Assembly (NCBI GenBank): GCA_963734575.1
Contig: CAVTHT010000016.1
Coordinates: 224,144 to 288,143 of the forward strand
Reading direction: 5' to 3'
Length of the DNA: 64,000 nt
From: CAIWHR01 sp963734575
Lineage (GTDB): Bacteria > Pseudomonadota > Gammaproteobacteria > Burkholderiales > Casimicrobiaceae
Shown here piece by piece: positions 46,064-53,930 of this stretch. Both the position numbers and the translations under genes were made by a program. The notes beneath the pieces are model-generated. The model had not been told where the DNA came from. It ran no database searches and worked only from the letters and a program-made list of their open reading frames with translations. Within the stretch, counting starts at the first letter, position 1, and every line of letters begins with the position of its first letter.

Positions 46064-46900
46064 ATGGCGACGATCGACGACGTCTGGCTGGCGGCGCTCA
46101 CCAAGGACGAGGACGACGCCGGATCCAGCAACCGATTCAACCTCACGGTCAACGTCGACGGCACCGACGTCTTCCGCTACGACTTCCTCCTCGGCTGGAA
46201 TTTGCCGGGCCAAGGGGGCACCGGGCTTCGCGACGGGCAGGCCGGCCTGGAAGAGGCCAGGCCTCCGGCGCCCTTCGATTCCGACCAGCTGACCAACTCC
46301 TCCGTGCGCCTTGGACTTCGCGGAGACGACGCGTGGGCACCGAAGCACGTCATGGTCATCGGCCGTGCGCAGCCCGATTTCACGCCCGGCCGGGTTCTTG
46401 CGCTCGCGATGGAAACGGACATCGACCGCTGGCTGAGCGCCGACCGCGACGAGGGGCGGCTGACGATGCCTGTGCGCCGCGTCGGCGCCGGAACCTCCAC
46501 CACGATCATCCGTCGCGTGCTGCTGCTGATCTACACCGACCGCGGGAGCGACGTCGACACCGAGAGCGACATCAAGCTGCAGATTGCCGCCAGCGGTCAG
46601 CTGATGCTGGACCAGAAGATCACCCACGACTTCGACCAGGTTCGCGCGCACTGGCATTTCCTCGAGGTCGAGCGGCCCTTCACCCGCGCGGACATAGTTT
46701 CCAAGGGCGCCATCCACCTCAGCATCCTGGGAACCGACGCCTGGCTGCCGATGACGGTCTTCGTCTTCGGGCTGGACACGGAAGAAGGGCGACCGGGCGA
46801 GGTCGTGACCTTGTCCGCGGTCCCCAAGTGGGATCTCGGCTGGCTGAGCACGGACCCGTCGGAGGGCGCTGCCTCAGTCCCCCTTCCGCTCAGCAACTAG
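46064..46900 (+). CDS. Internally duplicated protein of unknown function, copy 1
   Basis: The 278-residue protein has no signal peptide and no recognised catalytic motif. It appears to contain two related modules. The first has FNLTVNVDGTDVFRYDFLLG and SSVRLGLRGDDAWAPKHVMV. The second has TESDIKLQIAASGQLMLDQK and AIHLSILGTDAWLPMTVFVF. Each module has a beta-strand pattern and a [DT]DAW-P-x-x-V-x-V-x-G end that resembles PLAT/LH2-type beta-sandwiches. Both modules end near STDPSEG or SADRDEG. GGAGGAGG lies 8 bases before ATG 46064. A paralogue follows after 17 bases, so the pair is an operon. Confidence 0.72.
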   Translation: MATIDDVWLAALTKDEDDAGSSNRFNLTVNVDGTDVFRYDFLLGWNLPGQGGTGLRDGQAGLEEARPPAPFDSDQLTNSSVRLGLRGDDAWAPKHVMVIGRAQPDFTPGRVLALAMETDIDRWLSADRDEGRLTMPVRRVGAGTSTTIIRRVLLLIYTDRGSDVDTESDIKLQIAASGQLMLDQKITHDFDQVRAHWHFLEVERPFTRADIVSKGAIHLSILGTDAWLPMTVFVFGLDTEEGRPGEVVTLSAVPKWDLGWLSTDPSEGAASVPLPLSN

Positions 46901-46917
46901 CCCGGAGGACTGCGACG

Positions 46918-47754
46918 ATGTCGACCATTGACGTTCTCTGGCTGGCCCACCTCAATCGCAACAGCGAGGACGCCGGCTCCGACAGCACGATCAACCTGAC
47001 GATCAACGTCGACGGCGAGGACGTTCTCGATCGCGACTTCGGCTCCGAATGTCGGGGATGGCGAAGCCTACCTGAACGGCGGGAATCAGCTGGACACGCC
47101 GTTCGACTCTGCGGCGCTCACGAACTCTTCCGTTCGCATCGGCGTGCGCGATGACGACGCCTGGGCGCCCGGCGACGTCCTGGTGTTCGGCCATTCCCTG
47201 GCCGAGTTCCAGTCGGGCGTGGCGGTGCCGCTCGCATGGAGACCGGATTGACCGATTTCCTCAGCACCGACCCGTCGGAGGGACCGCTGACCGTCCCGCT
47301 GTGGCGAGTCGATCCGGGAACCTCCAACACCGTCATTCGACGCGTCCTGTTGCTGGTCCATACGCAGTGGGGCGGACACGTCGGGACAGACACCGGCACC
47401 GACAGCGCCATCCAGCTCGAGGTGTTCGCCGGCGAGAACCTCGTTCTGCGTGAAGAGATCGACGACACGTCCCAGTCCGACCTCGAGAAGGCTACGTCGA
47501 ACTGGTACGTCATGGACGCGCCCGTGCCGTTCACCCGCGGCGAGGTGCAGGCGGGCGGACGGATCGTGCTCAGCATCCTCGGCGACGACGCGTGGAAGCC
47601 GCAGGTGCTGTTCGTTTTCGGGCTGGACACCGCCAGCGGGCGGCCGAACCAGATGGTGTCCCTGGTGTCGCTGCCGGTCTGGGGGCCTCGGTGGATGAGC
47701 ACGGACACGAGCGAGGGCGATCCCTCGGTCGACCTGCCGGTGACGCCCGCGTAG
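46918..47754 (+). CDS. Internally duplicated protein of unknown function, copy 2 (two compensating frame shifts)
   Basis: This is the paralogue of the preceding gene and is the same length (278 residues). It starts STIDVLWLAHLNRNSEDAGS and INLTINVDGEDVLDRDF. After a frame change near 47040 come NVGDGEAYLNGGNQLDTPFD and SSVRIGVRDDDAWAPGDVLV; the frame returns near 47236 with ETGLTDFLSTDPSEGPLTVP. The second module has LEVFAGENLVLREEIDDTS, and IVLSILGDDAWKPQVLFVFG. Together with copy 1, four modules of one type occur in 1.7 kb. GGAGG precedes the ATG by 8 bases. An extra base and a missing base explain the net length of 3n. Confidence 0.7.
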
Positions 47755-47755
47755 G

Positions 47756-47797
47756 GCGCAAAGCGCTGAGGGTGCGTTCTCTCCCAGCGCTTCGCGC
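47756..47797. terminator. Hairpin between convergent genes
   Basis: GCGCAAAGCGCTG pairs with CAGCGCTTCGCGC with a single mismatch and a 16-base loop. It lies directly after the stop at 47754 and 9 bases before the stop of the convergent oxidase gene. It is a plausible bidirectional terminator. Confidence 0.55.
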
Positions 47798-47805
47798 ACC
47801 TGCGT

Positions 47806-49176
47806 TCACCCCTTGGGCGCGATGTTCTGGTTGACCCGGAACAAATTGTCGGGATCGTACTTGGCCTTGATCGTGCCGAGACGCGTGTAATTGTGGCCGT
47901 AGCTGAGCTCGATCCGGTTGTCGCCCTCGTCGGCATCCAGGAAGTTGACGTATGCGGCTTCCAGGTTGTACGGGTGAATGGATTCCCAGTAGCCACGTCC
48001 CCAGGTCCTGAGCGCCCCCGCATCGTTGGGATCGGGGCTGATGCCGGCGATCACCATGGACCACGACGCGTCGCGTGCCGCCCACGGCGTGGCGTCCTTC
48101 GCGACCCGCCGGACGGCGCCATCGATCGGGTAGAGGTGCATGAGGCAGAATGGGGTCGGCGCTTTGAGCGCATTCGCGATGTGCACGTCGATCGCTTCAT
48201 CGGACAGCGCCTTGACGAAGTCGCCCTTCCAGTACCACTGCAGGCCTTTGGGAAAGAAGGGATCGAACAGGCTGTTGATCGCAGGCCAAGGCATCTCGCC
48301 CATCCAGTTGAACAGTGGGGGCGGCAGCTTGTCGAGCAGCGATGCCATGAGCTTCTGGCCGTCTGCAATGGGTCCGTTGAACGCCCCGATGAGGGCACAG
48401 GCGCGCTTGTTCCAGTGCTCCTTGGGGAAGGGATCGGTCGGCGGCACGGTCTTGAGACCGACGAACAGGCCAAGCTCCTCGGGAGCCTTGGCGATGAACT
48501 CGCGGTAGGCCGCCATGACCTTCCTAGCGTCCTTGGCGTCCCAGAAGATCGGACCCGCGTAGACCATCCGGGCGGGGTGGGCCTGGAACAAAAAACTCGT
48601 GATCACGCCGAAGTTGCCGCCCCCACCGCGCACCGCCCAAAATAGATCGGCATGTTCGTCTTTGCTGGCGGTGATGAACGAGCCGTCGGCCAACACCATG
48701 TCGACTTCGAGCAAGTTGTCGATCGTCAGACCGTGTTTGCGCGTGAGGTAGCCGGTTCCGCCGCCCAGGGTCAGGCCCGCGACGCCCGTGCTGCCGACGA
48801 TACCGAGCGGCACCGCGAGGCCGAAGGCATGGGTTGCGTGGTCGAGATCGGCCGCGGTGCAGCCCGGCTCGACCCGCACGCGCCGAGTCGACGGATCCAC
48901 GCGCACGCTGCGCATGTGCGACAGGTCGATGACGAGGCCGCCGTCGCAGCTTCCAAAACCCGGGCCGCTGTGGCCGCCCCCGCGGATCGCAACGAGCAGC
49001 TTGTTCTCGCGCCCGTAATTGACGGCCGCCATGACATCGGCGGCGTCGGTGCAGCGCGCGATCACCTTGGGCCGCTTGTCGATCATTCCGTTGTACAGCG
49101 CGCGCGCCTCGTCGTAGTCCTTGTCCGCCGGACCGATCAGCCTTCCGCGAAATCCCTGGATCGCAAGCTCGCTCAT
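47806..49176 (-). CDS. FAD-binding, berberine-bridge-enzyme-like oxidoreductase
   Basis: The 456-residue protein has a PCMH-type FAD domain with LLVAIRGGGHSGPGFGSCDG, where H69 is the expected covalent FAD ligand. TGVAGLTLGGGTGYLTRKHG is the second FAD-contact segment. The Cys that makes a second covalent bond in bicovalent members is not seen there. WAVRGGGGNFGVITSF follows. The C-terminal BBE motif is HNYTRLGTIKAKYDPDNLFR with VNQNIAP. Such enzymes oxidise sugars, alcohols or aromatic side chains with O2. There is no signal peptide, so it is cytosolic. ATG 49176 is supported by AAAGGAGG; the open frame from 49203 has none. Confidence 0.86.
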   Translation of the reverse strand: MSELAIQGFRGRLIGPADKDYDEARALYNGMIDKRPKVIARCTDAADVMAAVNYGRENKLLVAIRGGGHSGPGFGSCDGGLVIDLSHMRSVRVDPSTRRVRVEPGCTAADLDHATHAFGLAVPLGIVGSTGVAGLTLGGGTGYLTRKHGLTIDNLLEVDMVLADGSFITASKDEHADLFWAVRGGGGNFGVITSFLFQAHPARMVYAGPIFWDAKDARKVMAAYREFIAKAPEELGLFVGLKTVPPTDPFPKEHWNKRACALIGAFNGPIADGQKLMASLLDKLPPPLFNWMGEMPWPAINSLFDPFFPKGLQWYWKGDFVKALSDEAIDVHIANALKAPTPFCLMHLYPIDGAVRRVAKDATPWAARDASWSMVIAGISPDPNDAGALRTWGRGYWESIHPYNLEAAYVNFLDADEGDNRIELSYGHNYTRLGTIKAKYDPDNLFRVNQNIAPKG

Positions 49177-49664
49177 GGCACCGCCTCCTTTGTCCGCAGT
49201 CACGCGCCCATTAACACGCTCCCATCAAATCGCACCGATCGCTCGCCGGAATCGCCGCTGCGGCGACGCGCAATTGGCGCACCCTGATCAAAAAAATATA
49301 CCGCCATCCGCGCGGATTGAGAAGTCTGGACCGGTCGGAGTTGATTGCGCTCCCGGGTGGTTCTGCGGGTTCTGGAGCATACGCTCGAGCTCGTCAGACT
49401 CGGTCCACCAAGTGACGACGCGCGGATTCAGTGCGCAGTGCCTCTTCCGCTTCGACGGTTCGTTCGGACGTGTGAGAATCGACGCCCAGGTGTGACGGGT
49501 GTGGAGATGACGATGGACCGGATGCGGTGCACGAGCGTCTCCGAGGTGCTGTGGCAAGCGTCATGGTGCCCCCATCCTGTCCGACGCAGGCAACAAGGCA
49601 CGAACCGCGACGACGGAGCGAGCTTGTGTTCCATAGGATCCAGCAACGCACCGACAGCCAACGC
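49177..49664. other. Intergenic region between divergent oxidase and TonB-like gene
   Basis: These 488 bases contain no gene I can support. An 89-codon minus-strand frame (49288-49557) has a less Arg-rich C-terminal half but a poor start region and no family resemblance. An A-rich patch (49290-49302, CAAAAAAATATA) may be part of a promoter for the oxidase. No clear Fur-box-like sequence is visible upstream of the TonB-like gene. Confidence 0.4.
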
Positions 49665-51608
49665 ATGAGCCCTGAGCACCGGCGCCTGACGCACGCGCTG
49701 CTGCTCTCGCTGCTGATCCACACGTGGCTGTTGAGCCTGACCTTCGGTGAAGGAACTTGGCTTCTGAGCTTCCGCTTTCCGTGGCAGGATCCACGGACTG
49801 AGACAGCCTATTTGAGCGTCGTCGTCGTTCCGGCGCCAGTCGCAGCCGCTGAGCCGGCGGTCACCCCGGTCGCGGAGCCGGTGAGGCAGGCACCGATCGA
49901 GCAACGTGTTGCCACTCGGCCGGCGCCGAAGCCATCCGTGTCTCGTGCCCGGATCCCCAAGCGGACTGCAAAGCCGGTCATCCCAAAGGCCAATCCAAGG
50001 ATGAACGTCCCGACTCGTGCGGCTCCTGCGCAAATGCCTCTGCATTCCGATCGGCCCGGCGAAAGGGCGTTCCCGCCAATCCCGCCAATTTCCGCGCCGG
50101 CCGTGATCGCCTTGGAGCGGACCGACGAGGCCACGTGGGTCGTGCCAGCTCCAGCGCCGCCCACACCCGCCGTCGCGGCAACGCCAAGCGTCTCCAGCCT
50201 GGAAGCCGCGGTGCCGCCGCTTCAAGATGCGGGCGATGCAGCGCGGGCGCGATTCGATCAAGAGGCTCGGGAGGAAGCCGTTGGACTGGCCAAACGCGGT
50301 CCTTCCGAGCGGGAGGTCCAACGGCGGGCGAAGCAGCGCGAATCGGCGCAGGACGCCGCCCGTCAGGAAGCGGCGCGGGCCAGGAGCGCGCGGCTCGAGG
50401 CCGGACGTCCAGAGGCCGCTCGGGTGGCAGACTCGCAAGAGGCAGCGCGACAAGTTGCCGCGAGCCAGGAAGCCGCGCTACTCGATGCCGCGAAGGTCGA
50501 AGCCGCGAAGGTCGAAGCCGCAAAGGTCGAAGCCGCAAAGGTCGAAGCCGCGAAGGTCGAAGCCGCGAAGGTCGAAGCTGCAAAGATCGAAGCCGCCAAG
50601 ATCGAAGCCGCAAGGTCGAGGCTGCAAAGGTCGAGGCCGCCAAGGTCGAAGCCGCAAAGGTCGAAGCCGCCAAGGTCGAAGCCGCCGAAGATCGAAGCCG
50701 CGAAGGTCGAAGCCGCCAAGGTCGAAGCCGCAAAGATCGAAGCCGCCAAGATCGAAGCCGCCAAGATCGAAGCCGCCAAGATCGAAGCCGCCAAGATCGA
50801 AGCCGCCAAGATCGAAGCCGCCAAGATCGAAGCCGCCAAGATCGAAGCCGCCAAGATCGAAGCCGCGAAGGTCGAAGCCGCAAAGGTCGAAGCCGCAAAG
50901 GTCGAAGCCGCCAAGATCGAAGCCGCCAAGATCGAAGCCGCCAAGATCGAAGCCGCCAAGGTCGAAGCGGCCAAGGTCGAAGCCGCCAAGGTCGAAGCCG
51001 CAAAGGTCGAAGCCGCACGGATCGAAGCCGCACAGATCGAAGCCGCACGGATCGAAGCCGCACGGGTCGAAGCCGCACGGGTCGAAGCCGCACGGGTCGA
51101 AGCCGCACGTGTCGAAGCCGCACGCGTCGAAGCCGCGCAGCAGGCGGCCGCACGACGGGAAGCGGCGCTTCGGGCGATAGGTCGACAGCTGGACGAGGAG
51201 GCCGACCAGCGTGAGGCAGCGAAGGCCTCGGAGCGACTGTTACCCTCGGCGAGCAGCGCACGGCGATACTGGCTCTTCGGTCGCACGGATCCCAACGCGG
51301 AACTCATCCAGTACGTGGAAGCCTGGAGCCGGAAGATCGAGCTGAACATGACGTTCGAAATGGTCCGCGAAGCGGTGAAGCAGGCTCACGCCGATCCGCT
51401 CGTAACGGTGGGCATCCGTAGCGATGGCTCGGTGGAGTCGGTGACCTTCGTGCAATCCAGCGGCGTGCCGGCCATCGACGAAGCGATCCGACGCGTCGTG
51501 GACAGCCAGAGGCCTTACCAGGCATTCCCGCCGGGCCTGGCGCGCGAGGTCGACGTGATCATGGTCCGCCGGACCTGGCACTTCGACACAGCGATCCGGC
51601 TGTACTGA
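49665..51608 (+). CDS. TonB-family protein with a long EAAK-repeat helical rod
   Basis: The product of 647 residues starts at ATG 49665. Near the N-terminus is a membrane anchor with LLLSLLIHTWLL, where S15 and H19 match the SxxxH motif of TonB that couples to ExbB/ExbD. A Pro/Ala-rich stretch (about 45-190) follows. Then a charged helical region leads into about 43 copies of a five-residue unit (VEAAK, IEAAK or VEAAR), about residues 275-491. The C-terminal TonB-like domain has VTVGIRSDGSVESVTFVQSS and IDEAIRRVVDSQRPYQAFP. A one-base loss near 50612 and a one-base gain near 50687 put five units out of frame; correcting both restores a continuous repeat. No exbB/exbD is adjacent. Its receptor partner is unknown. 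Confidence 0.8.
   Translation: MSPEHRRLTHALLLSLLIHTWLLSLTFGEGTWLLSFRFPWQDPRTETAYLSVVVVPAPVAAAEPAVTPVAEPVRQAPIEQRVATRPAPKPSVSRARIPKRTAKPVIPKANPRMNVPTRAAPAQMPLHSDRPGERAFPPIPPISAPAVIALERTDEATWVVPAPAPPTPAVAATPSVSSLEAAVPPLQDAGDAARARFDQEAREEAVGLAKRGPSEREVQRRAKQRESAQDAARQEAARARSARLEAGRPEAARVADSQEAARQVAASQEAALLDAAKVEAAKVEAAKVEAAKVEAAKVEAAKVEAAKIEAAKIEAARSRLQRSRPPRSKPQRSKPPRSKPPKIEAAKVEAAKVEAAKIEAAKIEAAKIEAAKIEAAKIEAAKIEAAKIEAAKIEAAKIEAAKVEAAKVEAAKVEAAKIEAAKIEAAKIEAAKVEAAKVEAAKVEAAKVEAARIEAAQIEAARIEAARVEAARVEAARVEAARVEAARVEAAQQAAARREAALRAIGRQLDEEADQREAAKASERLLPSASSARRYWLFGRTDPNAELIQYVEAWSRKIELNMTFEMVREAVKQAHADPLVTVGIRSDGSVESVTFVQSSGVPAIDEAIRRVVDSQRPYQAFPPGLAREVDVIMVRRTWHFDTAIRLY
50490..51140 (+). repeat. 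15-base tandem repeat coding EAAK units, about 43 copies
   Basis: The repeat unit is close to GTCGAAGCCGCGAAG, varying mainly as GTC/ATC and AAG/CGG/CAG and in the third bases of Ala codons. Being a multiple of three and free of stops in every frame, it leaves all six frames open, so several long antisense and shifted frames are artefacts. Runs of identical units (nine ATC units at about 50743-50870) suggest recent expansion. Confidence 0.9.
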
Positions 51609-51874
51609 TGGGACAGCGACAAGTGTCGGACGATTCTCGACGCGCTGGACCGCGCGCCGACCTGCCCGCAGCGCGACTGCGCCGAAAAGCGGCCGTAAGC
51701 TGGCGTTCCCGGGTGAGGTAATCTGGAGAGCGATTTGGTGCCGCTCACTCCCGCCTTACCGCGTCCCAACCCGCAACCCCGCCGGCACGTGGCTGCGCCC
51801 GCGTGCCCACATCGTATGCAGACGAGCGCTGCGTGGCGGGCCAACTCCGCCCGTGTCCGATCAATCCGGTCCCG

Positions 51875-52501
51875 ATGAACACCATGACGCCACGCAAGCC
51901 CTTCTCGATGATCCGCGAATTTCACTTGGCGGACTGGTTCACTCTCGCGAATGCCGTCTGCGGTACCGGGGCGATCTTCTCGGTCATGACCTACCTCGAG
52001 ACGAGCGAGGCCAGGAACGTCTACTTTGCATGCGGTCTCGTCTTCGCTGCATTGGTCTTCGACGTTCTGGATGGGCGCATCGCCAGGTGGCGGCAGAAGA
52101 CGTCGATGATGGGGCGAGAGCTCGATTCCCTCGCCGATGTGATCTCCTTTGGCGTGGCGCCAGCGATGATCGGGTACGGCTGCGGCATGCAGGGCGCATA
52201 CGACCGCGTCGTTCTGGCCTATTTCGTCGCCTGCGGAGTTTCGCGGCTTGCGCGCTACAACGTCACTGCCGACGCGCTGTCGCAGGGATCGGACAAGGTC
52301 AAGTACTTCGAGGGAACACCGATACCGACGTCGTTCCTGATCGTCGCCTTGTTGGGGTTGGCGGCGTGGTCGGGTGCAGTTCGCGAGAACTTGTGGTTCG
52401 GCGAAGTCCATCTGGCCGGATTCGCGCTCCATCCATTCGTCCTCGTATTTGCGCTGTCCGGCTCGCTCATGATCAGCCGTCTCCGAATTCCCAAGCCCTG
52501 A
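51875..52501 (+). CDS. pssA: CDP-diacylglycerol-serine O-phosphatidyltransferase PssA
   Basis: PssA makes phosphatidylserine from CDP-diacylglycerol and serine at the inner membrane, the precursor of phosphatidylethanolamine. The 208-residue protein has the CDP-alcohol phosphotransferase motif: DVLDGRIARWRQ, then MMGRELDSLADVISFGVAP, satisfying DG-x2-AR-x8-G-x3-D-x3-D. About six hydrophobic segments follow or flank it, with RLARYNV after the second, as in type II PssA. Family members run about 200-280 residues. ATG 51875 is used; ATG 51884 is possible. The TonB-like gene ends 267 bases upstream, so this is probably its own unit. Confidence 0.87.
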   Translation: MNTMTPRKPFSMIREFHLADWFTLANAVCGTGAIFSVMTYLETSEARNVYFACGLVFAALVFDVLDGRIARWRQKTSMMGRELDSLADVISFGVAPAMIGYGCGMQGAYDRVVLAYFVACGVSRLARYNVTADALSQGSDKVKYFEGTPIPTSFLIVALLGLAAWSGAVRENLWFGEVHLAGFALHPFVLVFALSGSLMISRLRIPKP

Positions 52502-52749
52502 GACCCCGACCAAGCGACAAGCCAATCAAGTGCGTCAAAGACGAACGTCACCGCTCGGAAGGGCCCTGGTTTGTCGCCGTCACCTCGATAGACGCATCAG
52601 CGACCCACGGGTGTGAAGCGGCGCACTCAGCCAACGAGCGTCGTTGTCGAGCAACGCGCGCCGCGCGGGCGTCGACCCGATGACATTGGGGATGATCGTC
52701 GGAACGGTACGAGGTTTCCGGTCACTCGCAACCGCGCGGGCTGCACCGG

Positions 52750-53636
52750 TCAGGTCGCGGACGCCTGGTAGATGCTGCCGATCGACGCGTCCAGCGCCTT
52801 GTTGAATTCCTGATCGCTCTGCTGGGCAGTGAGGCCTTCGGTCAACGCGCGGGAAAAGCTCGCGATGAGGCCATGGTTGCGCGCGAGGCGCGTGTTCGCG
52901 TCGGCACGCGAGTAGCCACCCGATAGCGCGACCACGCGCAGCACCTTCGGATGCTTGATGAGATCGGCGTAGAAATCGTCGACGGATGGAATCGTGAGCT
53001 TGAGCATGATCTGCTGCTGCGCTCCCAAGGTGTCGAGATGCTTGAGAATCGCCGTCTTGAGGAGCCGCTCGGCACCTTGCTTGTCGGTGGCGTGGATGTC
53101 GACCTCGGGCTCGATGATCGGCACGAGGCCCGCTGCGAGGATCTGCTTGCCGATCGTGAATTGCTGAGCGACGACGTCTTCGATGCCTTTGGCGTCGGCG
53201 TGCTTCACGACCGAGCGCATCTTGGTCCCGAATACGCCCTTGCTCTGGCACGCGCGAGCAACGCGTCCAGGGTCGGCATCGGCTTCATCATCTGCGCGCC
53301 GTTCGCCTCGTCGGCCAGGCCCTTGTCGATCTTCAGGAAGGGGACCACCTGCTTCACGGACCAGAGGTAATCGGCGGTGCCGCGTCCCTCGATGTCGCGG
53401 TCCATGGTCTGTTCGAACAGGATCGCACCGAGGATTCGATCGCCGTTGAATGACGGGCTGGTGATGATCCGCGTGCGCATCGCGTGGATCAGGTCGAACA
53501 TCTGCTGATCGCCCGAATAGGCGTCCTGCTTGATGCCGTAGAGGCTCAGTGCCTTCGGCGTGCTGCCGCCGCTCTGGTCGAGCGCGGCGATGAAGCCCTT
53601 GGCGGATTTGACTTTTTCGTACTGCTGCGGATTCAT
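52750..53636 (-). CDS. fda: Class I fructose-bisphosphate aldolase, short bacterial type (one frame shift)
   Basis: The enzyme cleaves fructose 1,6-bisphosphate in glycolysis and makes it in gluconeogenesis, through a Lys Schiff base. The first frame gives SAKGFIAALDQSGGSTPKAL, then TRIITSPSFNGDRILGAILF and VPFLKIDKGLADE. Near 53265 one base is missing and the frame changes to VFGTKMRSVVKHADAKGIED, LVPIIEPEVDIHATDK, QIMLKLTIPSVDDF (Schiff-base Lys region), and RVVALSGGYSRADAN. The sequence resembles the Staphylococcus-type class I enzyme along its whole length. The total of 887 bases gives 295 residues after adding one base, matching the 296 of that family. ATG 53636 is preceded by GAGGACAAGCT. 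Confidence 0.87.
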
Positions 53637-53930
53637 AGCTTGTCCTCGTGGTCTGGTGAGCGCGAAAGCCGGGAGCACATTTTACGCGCGCGGCGATGCG
53701 CCGATGCGCGTAGCCCGATGCCCGCGAGGCCACGTGCGGGCGAAGGAGGCGACAATCCGCCGCTCTGGCTGGCGTTCAGGACGACGCACCGGTTGGTCGC
53801 TGCGCGAATCTCGTCAGCGAGAGGTGCACGGGCGCCGGAGCGCATAATGACTGCACCACGCAGCAATCGGTCGTCTTGCCAGGCGCGAAGCGGAGCAACA
53901 CAGGCTAAACCAGCAAGTGGAGGAGGCGAC

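Noticed and set aside
49288..49557. Minus-strand 89-codon frame with a less Arg-rich second half
   Set aside because: There is no good ribosome binding site, the N-terminal half looks like noise, and no family is recognised.
50490..51140. CRISPR array
   Set aside because: Units are 15 bases with no spacers and encode a regular peptide. No cas genes are present.
49978..51349. Several long antisense and shifted frames over the EAAK repeat
   Set aside because: A 15-base repeat without stops leaves all frames open. Only one frame has the anchor and the TonB-like end.
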